This document shows positions 33,123-42,155 of a DNA stretch of 64,000 nt, one piece after another; within the stretch, counting starts at the first letter, position 1, and every line of letters starts with the position of its first letter. This DNA comes from Vibrio sp. S9_S30 (lineage in GTDB: Bacteria; Pseudomonadota; Gammaproteobacteria; Enterobacterales; Vibrionaceae), in NCBI RefSeq assembly GCF_014694455.1, contig NZ_JAAUWT010000014.1:1-64000 (forward strand), read 5' to 3'. The notes under the pieces were generated by a model. That model was not told the origin of the DNA. It worked only from the letters and a program-made list of their open reading frames with translations, and did no database searches. The translations under genes and the position numbers were made by a program.

Positions 33123-34124
33123 TCAGCGATTTTTCGCCATTTCGCGTAGCGCTTCTTTCTCGGCTTTGGATAAGAAGGCGATGTCTAAGCCGTTGATTTG
33201 TGCTTGGCGAATTTGCGCTTGGCTTAAGCCGGCTGCTGGTGCGGCTACTTCGAATTCGTAAGGTAGCTCAATGCCTTCAACGGCTGGGTCATCGGTGTTG
33301 ATGCATGCTTTTACGCCATGCTCTAGGAACGTTTTTAGTGGGTGATTCGCCAGTGAATCAACGGTGCTGGTTTGGAGGTTCGATGTTAGGCAAGATTCAA
33401 TACCGATACCGTGTTCAGCAAGGTAATCCATCAATTTAGGGTCGTGAATGGCTTTCACACCGTGGCCAATACGCACCGCGCCAAGTTTTTGAATCGCTTG
33501 CCACATGCTTTCTGCCCCCGCGGCTTCACCTGCGTGGATCGTGACTTGTAAGCCTGCGTCTTGAACCTGTTTGAAGTGATGGACAAAGCGATCACCTGGC
33601 TGACCAAGTTCATCACCCGCTAGGTCAATGGCAACCAATTTGTCTTTGTGCGCGAGTAAACCGTTCAGTTCTTGTTGGCAGGCATCTTGACCAAATGTAC
33701 GGCTCATGATGCCGATAAGGTTGGTTTTTACACCGAAATCTCGTACGCCTGCTTGCACGCCATCAATAACCGCTTCTACGACGCCTTCTATCGGCAGCTT
33801 GTGCTTCATTGCCATGTAGTAAGGTGAAAAGCGAAGCTCGGCGTAATCAATTTGAGCGTTCAGTGCGTCTTCTATATTTTCGTAAGCAATGCGGCGGCAG
33901 GCGTCCAAATCACCCAGTACGGCGACACCCCAGTCGAGCTTGGATAGGAATGCAACGAGAGAGGGCTCGGCTTCAACAATTTGTACGTGCGGACGAAGCG
34001 CTGCCAAATCGTATGCAGGAAGTGCCACGCCAAATTTTTTGCCAAGATCTAGAATCGTCTGGCTACGGACGTTACCGTCGAGATGGCGGTGTATATCAGT
34101 TAAAGGCAGGTTTTTGGTGATCAT
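33123..34124 (-). CDS. add: Adenosine deaminase
   Basis: A 333-residue adenosine deaminase, the usual bacterial length. Zinc and catalytic residues are visible: HxH in DIHRHLDGN (about residue 12), HAGEAAG with the catalytic His/Glu pair (about 197), the SNLQTSTV segment and the C-terminal metal Asp in INTDDPAV (about 279). It converts adenosine and deoxyadenosine to inosine forms in purine salvage. Single gene with its own terminator. Confidence 0.95.
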   Translation of the reverse strand: MITKNLPLTDIHRHLDGNVRSQTILDLGKKFGVALPAYDLAALRPHVQIVEAEPSLVAFLSKLDWGVAVLGDLDACRRIAYENIEDALNAQIDYAELRFSPYYMAMKHKLPIEGVVEAVIDGVQAGVRDFGVKTNLIGIMSRTFGQDACQQELNGLLAHKDKLVAIDLAGDELGQPGDRFVHHFKQVQDAGLQVTIHAGEAAGAESMWQAIQKLGAVRIGHGVKAIHDPKLMDYLAEHGIGIESCLTSNLQTSTVDSLANHPLKTFLEHGVKACINTDDPAVEGIELPYEFEVAAPAAGLSQAQIRQAQINGLDIAFLSKAEKEALREMAKNR

Positions 34125-34220
34125 GTTTACTTCCTAAATACGACGAGTTTCGGCTAATTCGCCTAAGTATAAAAATCATTTAGTAAACTGTCAGTACCGG
34201 AAGAGCAGATTATGGTTTGA

Positions 34221-36773
34221 TCAGTGACGCTTTTCTTTTATGTTCACTAAATCTGTTGGCCATTCGGAGAATGGAACAGGTCGGCTGAACAAAAACCCCT
34301 GCGCCTGAGGGCAATCGAGTAAACGCAGCAGTTCGGCTTGTTCTGTGGTTTCGACCCCTTCGGCAACAAGATTCACCTTGAAGCCTTTTGTGATATTTAC
34401 AATAGCGGCGACAACGGACGTTTCTATTTGCTCTCTTTCCATTTGAACAATAAAGGAACGGTCTATTTTCAAGCAGTCAAAGGGCAGCTTGTGAAGATAG
34501 GCAAGTGATGAATAACCGGTTCCAAAGTCGTCAATGGCGATCTTAATATTTAAGTCTTTAATGGCTTGCATGTTTTGCAAGATGACTGGGTCGTTATCGA
34601 CGATTCTCGACTCTGTAATCTCAAGTGTTAGGTTTTGGGCGTTAAGACGTGTGTATTTCAGCACCATTTCCAATTCTTCGGTAAACCCTGGTTGGGATAA
34701 CTGATTCACCGAAAGATTCACGTGTAAGCTGAAGTTGGGGTGCCATTGCCCATTTTGTATGGCACGGGCGGTATCACTGCATGCTTTCAATAAGATTTGA
34801 GAACCAATGTCGCCAATTAACCCACTTTCTTCTGCTAGAGGGATAAAGTCGAGCGGTGGTACCACGCCATTTTCTTCAGAAACCCAACGTGCCAAGGCTT
34901 CAGCACCTAGAATTTCGCCACTTTCTAAATCAATGATGGGCTGATAAAACGGGACAAATTCACTATTGGCAATCGCTTCATTCAAATGCGTCAGAGTCTG
35001 CGTTTTCTTGCGAGAAATATCGGCCATTTCAGGGCGGTAGTACACAACGCGAAGTGAGTCGTGTTTAGCATGGCTTAAGGCGATGCTGCTATTGCGCAGC
35101 CATGTGCTCATATCATTTTTATCGCATGATAAAACGATGCCAATGGAGATATTAACAACAACGGTTTCGGTGCCCATATTGAAGGGGGCACTAAACGATT
35201 GTTTAATTCGGCTGACTAATTGCTCGACGACTGCTTCAGAACCACTTCTAGGGTCATAAATGGCGAATTCATCGCCGGCTACTCTGGCAAGCAATACGCG
35301 TTCATGACAGATGTTCTTGAGACGCTGAGCGATAATGGTTAATAGCTGATCCCCACTGTAATGACCTAAGCTGTCGTTGATGTCTCGGAAGCGATCGATA
35401 TCAATGAGTATCAGAGAGCCCGGTAGGGAAGAGTCCAAGCTGTGGCTGGTGTCAATCAGACCTTGGCGGCTGTATAGCTGAGTTAATGAGTCGTAGACCA
35501 ATTGAGTTCGAAGCGCTTCAAATGATGCCTTCAAGTTTTGAGTCATGTTGTTGAATGCCGACACCAACATGCTGGTTTCAAAAATGTTCCCCGGTTCTGG
35601 CATAGGGCTATCCCAAGCGCCTTTGGCTATTTCTCGGGCGGCATTTGCCGTCGTTGTAATAGGGTGCGTAATGCGATTGAACACCAAAATACCGATCAAA
35701 AAGCCCAATAAGCTGAAGGTCATGCCAATAAGCCAACCACGCTGTTGCTGCTGGGGGATATCGCCTAATAAATCGTGCTCAGAGATGGTGACGACAACGT
35801 ACCATTCCAGCCCATAAGGATTGATATAGCGGGATAGTCTATTGAAGTAGCGAGTACCATTAGCCACGTAGTCAAACATGATCGACTGGCTTTTGGTTTT
35901 CAAATTGTTGCTCTCGATATACTTCGCACTGGCTTGTACAACGGGATTGGGGCTTTCCGTTGTTTGCAGCCGTTGCCCTTTTATGGTCAGCGGCGTGCCT
36001 TTAGAAACCACGCTTGAACTGTCCGAATGCGCCACTAAGCGATTATTTTGATCGAAGATGAAGATGGACGCGGCCGTTCTTTGTTTTTGATCAATCAAGA
36101 AGTTGTTGAACGTGTCGATTTTTATATCAGCGACCATGACCCCGATCAGTTCATCGCTCACAATCACAGGAGTGGTTGCTGATAATGTGATTTCTCGGCG
36201 TTCATCCGCGTTGGTGTAGATGTTAGACCACATGGGCGAGCGTGATTCTGCCGCGGGGATATACCATGGACGAATTCTCGGATCGTAGTCTTGAAAAGTG
36301 GATTTGGCGCCTGATTCGATATTTCGACCAGAGTAGATCACCAAATTGTTGTCAGTGCGTTTGTCTTGGAGCATCAAGGTAAAATCAGAATTGGATTCTC
36401 GCCTAAAGCCGACAAACTCTCCTTCCTTGCCACCAAAACCCACGACATCTAAGTGAGGGATGTTTTTGTACAAATAGCTAAAACTGTTAGAGAGGAAATT
36501 CTCAATTTGGTTCAGGTTACCCGCCTGATACAGCTCGTTAAATTCAACAGACTTGCTTAAGACAATATTGGCTTGATAGGGCTCATCTAAAAAGATGGAC
36601 AAACGGCTTTTCACATTCTCGGTAAATGCCATGAGCTGTTTATAGCTCAAGTTAGACACCATGTTCTCGAAGCTGCTTTTTTGAACGAAGGCAATTACCC
36701 CAAATGTGAACATGAATACGATCACAAAGGGTAAAATGACAGCCATTCGTAAAGTTATCTTTTTATTCGCCAT
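34221..36773 (-). CDS. Membrane sensor with GGDEF and EAL domains
   Basis: About 850 residues. The layout is an N-terminal membrane span, a periplasmic double-Cache-like sensor (about 40-335), a second span, HAMP (about 370-425), GGDEF (about 440-595) and EAL (about 610-850). The cyclase signature reads AGDEF (in RVAGDEFAIYD) in place of GGDEF, and no upstream RxxD inhibitory site is seen. The phosphodiesterase side is intact: EALARW, LEITES, DDFGTGYSSL, KIDRSF and AEGVET. It most likely degrades cyclic di-GMP in response to a small ligand. The frame opens at 36812; the Met at 36773 fits the membrane topology better. Confidence 0.88.
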   Translation of the reverse strand: MANKKITLRMAVILPFVIVFMFTFGVIAFVQKSSFENMVSNLSYKQLMAFTENVKSRLSIFLDEPYQANIVLSKSVEFNELYQAGNLNQIENFLSNSFSYLYKNIPHLDVVGFGGKEGEFVGFRRESNSDFTLMLQDKRTDNNLVIYSGRNIESGAKSTFQDYDPRIRPWYIPAAESRSPMWSNIYTNADERREITLSATTPVIVSDELIGVMVADIKIDTFNNFLIDQKQRTAASIFIFDQNNRLVAHSDSSSVVSKGTPLTIKGQRLQTTESPNPVVQASAKYIESNNLKTKSQSIMFDYVANGTRYFNRLSRYINPYGLEWYVVVTISEHDLLGDIPQQQQRGWLIGMTFSLLGFLIGILVFNRITHPITTTANAAREIAKGAWDSPMPEPGNIFETSMLVSAFNNMTQNLKASFEALRTQLVYDSLTQLYSRQGLIDTSHSLDSSLPGSLILIDIDRFRDINDSLGHYSGDQLLTIIAQRLKNICHERVLLARVAGDEFAIYDPRSGSEAVVEQLVSRIKQSFSAPFNMGTETVVVNISIGIVLSCDKNDMSTWLRNSSIALSHAKHDSLRVVYYRPEMADISRKKTQTLTHLNEAIANSEFVPFYQPIIDLESGEILGAEALARWVSEENGVVPPLDFIPLAEESGLIGDIGSQILLKACSDTARAIQNGQWHPNFSLHVNLSVNQLSQPGFTEELEMVLKYTRLNAQNLTLEITESRIVDNDPVILQNMQAIKDLNIKIAIDDFGTGYSSLAYLHKLPFDCLKIDRSFIVQMEREQIETSVVAAIVNITKGFKVNLVAEGVETTEQAELLRLLDCPQAQGFLFSRPVPFSEWPTDLVNIKEKRH

Positions 36774-36873
36774 TGCCCTACATACATTTAGTGAACAGCA
36801 TGCTGTAGTCAAGGTAAGAGTCGCTATTGTAAAAGTCAGATATCAAACTAGCGAGTCTGTTTGAACAACCCGA

Positions 36874-38283
36874 CTACATGTTTAACTCTTTTAGCTTTCT
36901 GGTGAGCGTGTTCCGTCCCCACCCTAGAACTTTAGCGGCATCCTGCTTATGACCGTTAGTATGATTTAGCGCTGTTTTTAAAAGTATACGTTCAAATTCA
37001 GGGAGTGCATAAGAAAGGAGCTCAGTTTCTCCAGAAGTCAGCGCTTCTTTCGCCCATTCTTCAAGTTGAGACTGCCAGCCATCATTTTCATGCAAATTGG
37101 GCAGTTTTCTTGTCTCTTCGAAGAGTTCTCTTGGTAAATCAGACGGCAACACTTCGTTACCGCTGGCCATGACCGTTAGCCATCGGCAAATATTTTCAAG
37201 TTGGCGAACGTTACCTGGCCAAGACAGTTGATTGAGATTAAGAATCGTGTCTGGGTGTAAGGTTTTCATTTCTACGCCCAGCTCTTCCGCGGCGAGTTTT
37301 AAAAAGTGTTGAGTGAGTTTCTCAATGTCTTGCTTGCGTTCACGTAGAGCAGGGATGTGTACCCGAATCACATTCAGGCGGTGAAAAAGGTCTTCTCGAA
37401 AATCACCATTATGAACCCGTTTTTCTAGGTTCTGGTGTGTGGCGGCGATGATGCGTACATCCACCTTGATAGGGGAGTGACCACCAACGCGGTAAAACTG
37501 CCCATCTGCCAAGACTCGCAACAGTCGAGTTTGGATATCGAGTGGCATGTCGCCAATTTCGTCTAGGAACAAGGTGCCACCGTTGGCTTGTTCAAAGCGC
37601 CCTTGCCTAACGGTGTTTGCGCCCGTAAAGGCCCCTTTTTCATGTCCAAACAACTCAGATTCGATCAAATCTTTAGGAATGGCGGCCATGTTCAAGGCGA
37701 TGAAGGGTTTTTGAGCTCTGGGGCTATGACGATGAAGAGCATGCGCAACCAGTTCCTTACCTGTGCCTGATTCCCCGTTAATTAAGACCGAAATGGACGA
37801 ACGAGATAACCGTCCGATGGCTCGAAACACCTCCTGCATGGCTGGGGCTTCGCCGATAATTTCAGGAGCGTTGCTAATCAGAGGATCGGTGTGTTGTTGA
37901 TGCCGTTTCTGTTCATGGCTATGCGCGATAGCACGCTCGACGAGTGTGAGTGTTTCGTCGATATCGAAAGGTTTGGGCAAGTATTCAAACGCCCCTTTTT
38001 GATAGGCATTGACTGCGGCATCAAGATCAGAGTGTGCCGTCATAATAATCACGGGTAAGTCTGGGTATTGTTGGTGGATCTCTTTGAGCAGGTCTAATCC
38101 ATCGATGCCGGGCATACGTATGTCCGATACCAGCACATCGGGTACTTGCCTTTCGAGTGCCATAAGAACGCTTTCCGCATCCGCAAACGTTTCGCACTGA
38201 ATTTGTGCAGAAGATAAGGTTTTTTCCATAACCCAGCGGATAGAACTGTCGTCGTCAACGACCCATACAAAGCCTTTACTCAT
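36874..38283 (-). CDS. glnG: Nitrogen regulator NtrC (sigma-54 activator)
   Basis: 469 residues from the ATG at 38283, which has AGGAGA seven bases upstream; the frame opens 21 bases earlier. The receiver domain has its phospho-Asp in LVSDIRMPG (about residue 54). The AAA+ domain has Walker A GESGTGKE, the sigma-54 contact loop with GAFTGA, and Walker B GGTLFLDEIGD. A Fis-type helix-turn-helix (NGHKQDAAKVLGWGRNTLTR) ends the protein. It is phosphorylated by NtrB and activates glnA and nitrogen-assimilation genes. It starts 28 bases after the ntrB stop. Confidence 0.96.
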   Translation of the reverse strand: MSKGFVWVVDDDSSIRWVMEKTLSSAQIQCETFADAESVLMALERQVPDVLVSDIRMPGIDGLDLLKEIHQQYPDLPVIIMTAHSDLDAAVNAYQKGAFEYLPKPFDIDETLTLVERAIAHSHEQKRHQQHTDPLISNAPEIIGEAPAMQEVFRAIGRLSRSSISVLINGESGTGKELVAHALHRHSPRAQKPFIALNMAAIPKDLIESELFGHEKGAFTGANTVRQGRFEQANGGTLFLDEIGDMPLDIQTRLLRVLADGQFYRVGGHSPIKVDVRIIAATHQNLEKRVHNGDFREDLFHRLNVIRVHIPALRERKQDIEKLTQHFLKLAAEELGVEMKTLHPDTILNLNQLSWPGNVRQLENICRWLTVMASGNEVLPSDLPRELFEETRKLPNLHENDGWQSQLEEWAKEALTSGETELLSYALPEFERILLKTALNHTNGHKQDAAKVLGWGRNTLTRKLKELNM

Positions 38284-38311
38284 TGCGCTCTCTCCTAACA
38301 GCAATACCTGA

Positions 38312-39367
38312 TCATTTGATTGGTAAAATGATGGTGAATGTGGTTTTTCCTGGCCAGCTTTCGACGTCGATTTTTCCCTGATGCTGGTCGATTAAGTTTT
38401 GTGAGATGGATAATCCAAGACCTGTGCCACCCTCACGCCCCGTCACCATAGGGTAAAAGAGCGTGTCTTGAAGCTCCCCAGGAATGCCTGGACCGTTATC
38501 GATAATGTCTAACTTGGCAGCCAGCTTGTAACACTGCCCATGAATATTGGCTTGATGCACCGTTCTGGTGCGAAGCACAATTTCCCCGTGTTCTTGATCG
38601 GCCAGAATTTGTGCCGCATTACTGACAATGTTCAGCAATGCTTGCTCAATTTGGTCTGAATCCATCATGAGTGGCGGTAAGCTGGGGTCGTAATCCCGCT
38701 GAATAGTCAGCGATGTTGTGGATTCTAATTCGACAAGCTGACGGACTTTTTCTAACGCTACGTGCAGATTCGCTTCACGCTTTTCCCCCGGTTTTTGTGG
38801 TCCAAGTAAGCGATCAACAAGGGCACGAAGCCGGTCGGCTTGCTCGATGATAATTTGTGTGTATTCATCGAGGCTTGGATCCGGCAACATTTTGGATAAC
38901 AGCTGCGCTGCGCCGCGCAGCCCGCCTAAAGGGTTTTTGATTTCATGGGCAAGCCCACGCACTAACAACTTTGCTGCTTGTTGTTGGGCGTGTTGATTCA
39001 ACTCTTGGCTTAGCCTGCGTTGCTGACCAATCTTACGAAGTTCAACCAATAAGAGCAGTTGCTTTTCCCAAGTGAAAGGACTGACCGTGACTTCAACCAT
39101 CGTCGGTTTGCCATCAATGACAAAAGTGACATCGCTGTCCGTGATGCTTTGACCTGTCTGTAATGGTTGAGCCAGCATGCTTAAATCCATCGAAGCGTGT
39201 TGGATCAGATCGGCAAGTTGACAGGTTTGTAGGCGCTTGGCGCTCTGGGAGAAAAGCAACTCTGCGGCTGGATTGGCGTAGTGCACAGCCAAGTGCTCAT
39301 CTAGAAGCATGGTGGCTGTGACGATGTTGTCGAGAATGGCGGTAGATCGCAGATCGAGGGAGCCCAT
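38312..39367 (-). CDS. glnL: Nitrogen sensor kinase NtrB
   Basis: A 351-residue cytoplasmic histidine kinase. The N-terminal PAS domain (about 10-115) is followed by the phospho-acceptor His in VRGLAHEIKNPLGG (about residue 141) and the ATPase with NIVSNAAQ, DNGPGIP and GGTGLGLSIS. In enteric bacteria NtrB is controlled by PII. Upstream of the start lies an NtrC-type site at 39385, so the pair is probably autoregulated. Confidence 0.95.
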   Translation of the reverse strand: MGSLDLRSTAILDNIVTATMLLDEHLAVHYANPAAELLFSQSAKRLQTCQLADLIQHASMDLSMLAQPLQTGQSITDSDVTFVIDGKPTMVEVTVSPFTWEKQLLLLVELRKIGQQRRLSQELNQHAQQQAAKLLVRGLAHEIKNPLGGLRGAAQLLSKMLPDPSLDEYTQIIIEQADRLRALVDRLLGPQKPGEKREANLHVALEKVRQLVELESTTSLTIQRDYDPSLPPLMMDSDQIEQALLNIVSNAAQILADQEHGEIVLRTRTVHQANIHGQCYKLAAKLDIIDNGPGIPGELQDTLFYPMVTGREGGTGLGLSISQNLIDQHQGKIDVESWPGKTTFTIILPIK

Positions 39368-39384
39368 GTCCTTACCTTATGGTT

Positions 39385-39401
39385 TGCACCAAATTGGTGC
39401 G
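39385..39401. promoter_or_regulatory. NtrC-binding site before ntrB
   Basis: TGCACCA-AAT-TGGTGCG is one base from the NtrC consensus TGCACCA-N3-TGGTGCA. It is 18 bases from the ntrB start, consistent with NtrC repressing its own operon as at the E. coli glnL promoter. Confidence 0.8.
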
Positions 39402-39473
39402 ACGCTTGTTTAGTATGGGGTATGAACCTGAAAAGAAAAAGGTAATAAGCCGAAATAAGCTCGTTAATCTTTA

Positions 39474-40040
39474 TTATCCCGCGGATTTTACCCTCGCCCG
39501 ATGCAAATGCACCGTCACTGGAGAGGTTGATGCAATAAGCTTGCCGTCTCTAACGGCTTGTACAGCAAGTACATGAGTCCCTCTATCTACATTGGTCAAT
39601 TGCCACAGAGACTGGGTTTGGGGTGCACCGTAAGGCTTACCGTTGAGCATCAATTGAAGTTGTTCTCCAATGCCAAGTTTCCGGTTTTGATGCACTTGAA
39701 TGTTGAGGATGCCGCGATTGCTACGAAGCGTTTGGTCTTGTTTTAGATTGCTAATGGATAAAGACAGAGGAACCGCGTTGTCGATTTTTTTCTTGTCCGC
39801 CGTTTTGGCGTTAGCGACCTGCTTACTTTTCAGTGGTTTGGTTGGCGCAAAAACAGGATCCGGAGCACGGGTTTTCGTGCTTGGCAAAACAAACGATTCT
39901 TTTTGGTGGGCGGGGCCGTCGGGTGGTGTGTCACTGATATGAAGGATGCCGTTATCATCGACCCATGAGTAGGCCGTTTGGGCAATGGAGGCCGGAACCA
40001 TCATCAAACTAAGCACAGAAAGTAGGGTGATCAGTTTCAT
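39474..40040 (-). CDS. Secreted DUF4124-domain protein
   Basis: 188 residues from the preferred Met at 40040 (the frame opens three codons earlier). A signal peptide (KLITLLSVLSLMMVPASIAQ) is followed by the DUF4124 segment AYSWVDDNGILHISDTPP at about 25-60, a basic linker and an Ig-like C-terminal half (LSISNLKQDQTLRSNRGILN). Proteins of this type sit between glnA and ntrB in vibrios and relatives; the function is not known. Confidence 0.75.
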   Translation of the reverse strand: MKLITLLSVLSLMMVPASIAQTAYSWVDDNGILHISDTPPDGPAHQKESFVLPSTKTRAPDPVFAPTKPLKSKQVANAKTADKKKIDNAVPLSLSISNLKQDQTLRSNRGILNIQVHQNRKLGIGEQLQLMLNGKPYGAPQTQSLWQLTNVDRGTHVLAVQAVRDGKLIASTSPVTVHLHRARVKSAG

Positions 40041-40175
40041 TGTAAGCACCAGTGTCGAATCACGTTAAAGGTTAAAAGCCGCACCTCTGATGGTGTTTTT
40101 AAGTAAGGTGGGGCGGTACGCTAAAATGCTGGAGTTGTAACCTAATGCTAAGGGCTTGTTAATTAAAGTGATATA

Positions 40176-40204
40176 TAAAAAAGGCCCGCCTGCGAGGCGA
40201 GCCT
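40176..40204 (-). terminator. glnA terminator
   Basis: On the minus strand AGGCTCGCC/GGCGGGCCT form a stem with one mismatch, followed by a T tract (the A run at 40176-40182 on the plus strand). Confidence 0.75.
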
Positions 40205-40232
40205 AATAATTAGATAAGCAATTACATCAACT

Positions 40233-41642
40233 TTACACTGAGTAGTAAAGCTCAAACTCGAGTGGGTGAGTCGCCATGTTGATTTGTTCAACCTCTTTCG
40301 ACTTCAATGCGATGTAAGAATCGATAAAGTCATTAGAGAATACGCCACCCGCCGTTAGGAACTCACGGTCTTCGTCTAGCGCTTTCAGAGCCACTTCTAG
40401 GGATTCCGCCACTTTTGGAATCTCTGCCGCTTCTTCAGCTGGAAGGTCGTACAAGTCTTTGTCCATTGCTTCGCCAGGGTGGATCTTGTTCTTAATGCCG
40501 TCAAGACCAGCCATTAGCATACAAGCAAACGCTAGGTATGGGTTTGCTGTTGGGTCTGGGAAACGCACTTCGATACGACGTGCTTTCGGACTTGGTACCA
40601 CAGGGATACGGATAGAGGCACTGCGGTTACGTGCAGAGTATGCCAGCATAACAGGTGCTTCGAAGCCAGGTACAAGACGTTTGTATGAGTTCGTAGAAGC
40701 GTTCGCGAATGCGTTGATTGCGCGAGCGTGCTTGATGATACCGCCAATGTAGTGAAGCGCCATTTCAGATAGACCGCCGTACTTGTCGCCAGCGAACAGG
40801 TTAACCCCGTCTTTCGCTAGAGATTGGTGTACGTGCATGCCGCTACCGTTGTCACCAACCAGTGGTTTAGGCATGAATGTCGCTGTTTTACCAAATGCGT
40901 GAGCCACGTTATGTACCACGTATTTGTATATTTGGATTTCATCCGCTTTTTCTGTCAACGTGTTGAAACGTGTCGCGATTTCATTCTGACCCGCGGTTGC
41001 CACTTCGTGGTGATGCGCTTCAACGACTAGACCCATTTCTTCCATGATCAAACACATAGCAGAACGGATGTCTTGAGAAGAATCGACAGGTGCAACTGGG
41101 AAGTAACCCCCTTTAACGCCAGGACGATGACCTTTGTTACCGCCTTCAACGTCAGAACCTGTGTTCCAAGCCGCTTCAATGTCGTCAATCTTAAAGAAAG
41201 AACCTGACATGTCCGTGTTGAATTTCACGTCGTCAAATAAGAAGAACTCTGGCTCTGGACCAACAAGAACGGTGTCTGCTACGCCAGTCGAACGCATGTA
41301 TTCTTCGGCGCGCTTAGCAATAGAGCGAGGGTCGCGGTCGTAGCCTTGCATTGTAGCAGGCTCTAGAATGTCACAACGTATGTTTAGCGTTGCATCTTCA
41401 GTGAATGGGTCAAGAACGGCGCTTGATGCATCCGGCATCATCACCATGTCTGACTCGTTGATGCCTTTCCAGCCAGCAACAGAAGAACCATCGAACATTT
41501 TACCTTCTTCGAAGAAGTCTGCATCGATTTGGTGAGCAGGGATAGAAATATGCTGTTCTTTACCTTTTGTGTCGGTAAAGCGCAGATCAACAAACTTAAC
41601 TTCGTTTTCTTGGATTAACGATAGAACGTTTTCTACTGACAT
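40233..41642 (-). CDS. glnA: Glutamine synthetase, type I
   Basis: A 469-residue glutamine synthetase GSI-beta. Visible are FDGSSVAGWKGINESD, metal ligands in the VEAHHHEVATAGQNEI segment, ATP-site KPLVGDNGSGMHVHQS, and the adenylylation site Tyr in HPLEFELYYSV near residue 397-type position shifted to the C-terminus here, with NLYDLPAEE-like DLYDLPAEE around residue 395 as the usual modified region. It makes glutamine from glutamate, ammonia and ATP. GGAGGT precedes the ATG. A sigma-54 promoter and NtrC sites lie upstream. Confidence 0.97.
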   Translation of the reverse strand: MSVENVLSLIQENEVKFVDLRFTDTKGKEQHISIPAHQIDADFFEEGKMFDGSSVAGWKGINESDMVMMPDASSAVLDPFTEDATLNIRCDILEPATMQGYDRDPRSIAKRAEEYMRSTGVADTVLVGPEPEFFLFDDVKFNTDMSGSFFKIDDIEAAWNTGSDVEGGNKGHRPGVKGGYFPVAPVDSSQDIRSAMCLIMEEMGLVVEAHHHEVATAGQNEIATRFNTLTEKADEIQIYKYVVHNVAHAFGKTATFMPKPLVGDNGSGMHVHQSLAKDGVNLFAGDKYGGLSEMALHYIGGIIKHARAINAFANASTNSYKRLVPGFEAPVMLAYSARNRSASIRIPVVPSPKARRIEVRFPDPTANPYLAFACMLMAGLDGIKNKIHPGEAMDKDLYDLPAEEAAEIPKVAESLEVALKALDEDREFLTAGGVFSNDFIDSYIALKSKEVEQINMATHPLEFELYYSV

Positions 41643-41748
41643 CTTGGATAACCTCCAGTGTTATTAAAGCGTTGGTGCACAAGTTTAGTGAAACCGGCAT
41701 TGATTAATATAAACAGTTAATGGCATTAATCGATGACAGTTCTGGGTA

Positions 41749-41764
41749 AGCTAAAAATGTGCCA
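41749..41764 (-). promoter_or_regulatory. Sigma-54 promoter of glnA
   Basis: On the minus strand TGGCAC-ATTTT-TAGCT matches the -24/-12 sigma-54 pattern, with GG and GC separated by ten bases. It lies about 107 bases before the glnA start, downstream of the NtrC sites. Confidence 0.75.
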
Positions 41765-41825
41765 AAAAATAGTTCCGTTAAATATCATGCACTTACAAGA
41801 TTATTTGCGATATTGACACTTCGTA

Positions 41826-41863
41826 TCGCACCATAATGATCCGCAATTGCACCATATTAGTGC
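41826..41863. promoter_or_regulatory. NtrC enhancer sites of glnA
   Basis: TGCACCA-TAT-TAGTGCG (41847-41863) has two departures from the NtrC consensus. A weaker neighbour starts at 41826 (CGCACCA-TAA-TGATCCG). They stand about 60-115 bases upstream of the sigma-54 promoter, normal enhancer distance. Confidence 0.7.
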
Positions 41864-42155
41864 GATTGAAATGAGCTTGCGTACACAATAGAGTTAAACC
41901 TATTCAGCGATCAATTAGCCTGTTTGTCAATCGACTTTTTATGCCCCAAAAATCAAGTTTTTTGGCATCAAAATGGTTTAATTAACTCAAATGTTACAAA
42001 TGGCGCCACTTTTCACCGCTTGAGATCACATATTCCTAGGCTTTTCCCTAAAATCTGGTACATTATTGACCGTTTTTTAAATCAAGTAAGCGGCTATTCG
42101 TCATGACACAAATGTGATGGGGGAGGCGGCTTCTTTTATAAGTGAATCTAGATCC

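Larger units (their letters stand above)
41643..42155. other. glnA-typA divergent intergenic region
   Basis: About 510 bases. It contains the glnA sigma-54 promoter (41749-41764) and two NtrC sites (41826-41863). The typA-side half is AT-rich and must hold the typA promoter; a Shine-Dalgarno-like GGGGGAGG stands well before the annotated typA start (see typA). No extra gene was found. Confidence 0.6.

Noticed and set aside
41924..42106. 60-codon frame in the glnA-typA gap
   Set aside because: AT-rich regulatory region, no ribosome site and no protein features.
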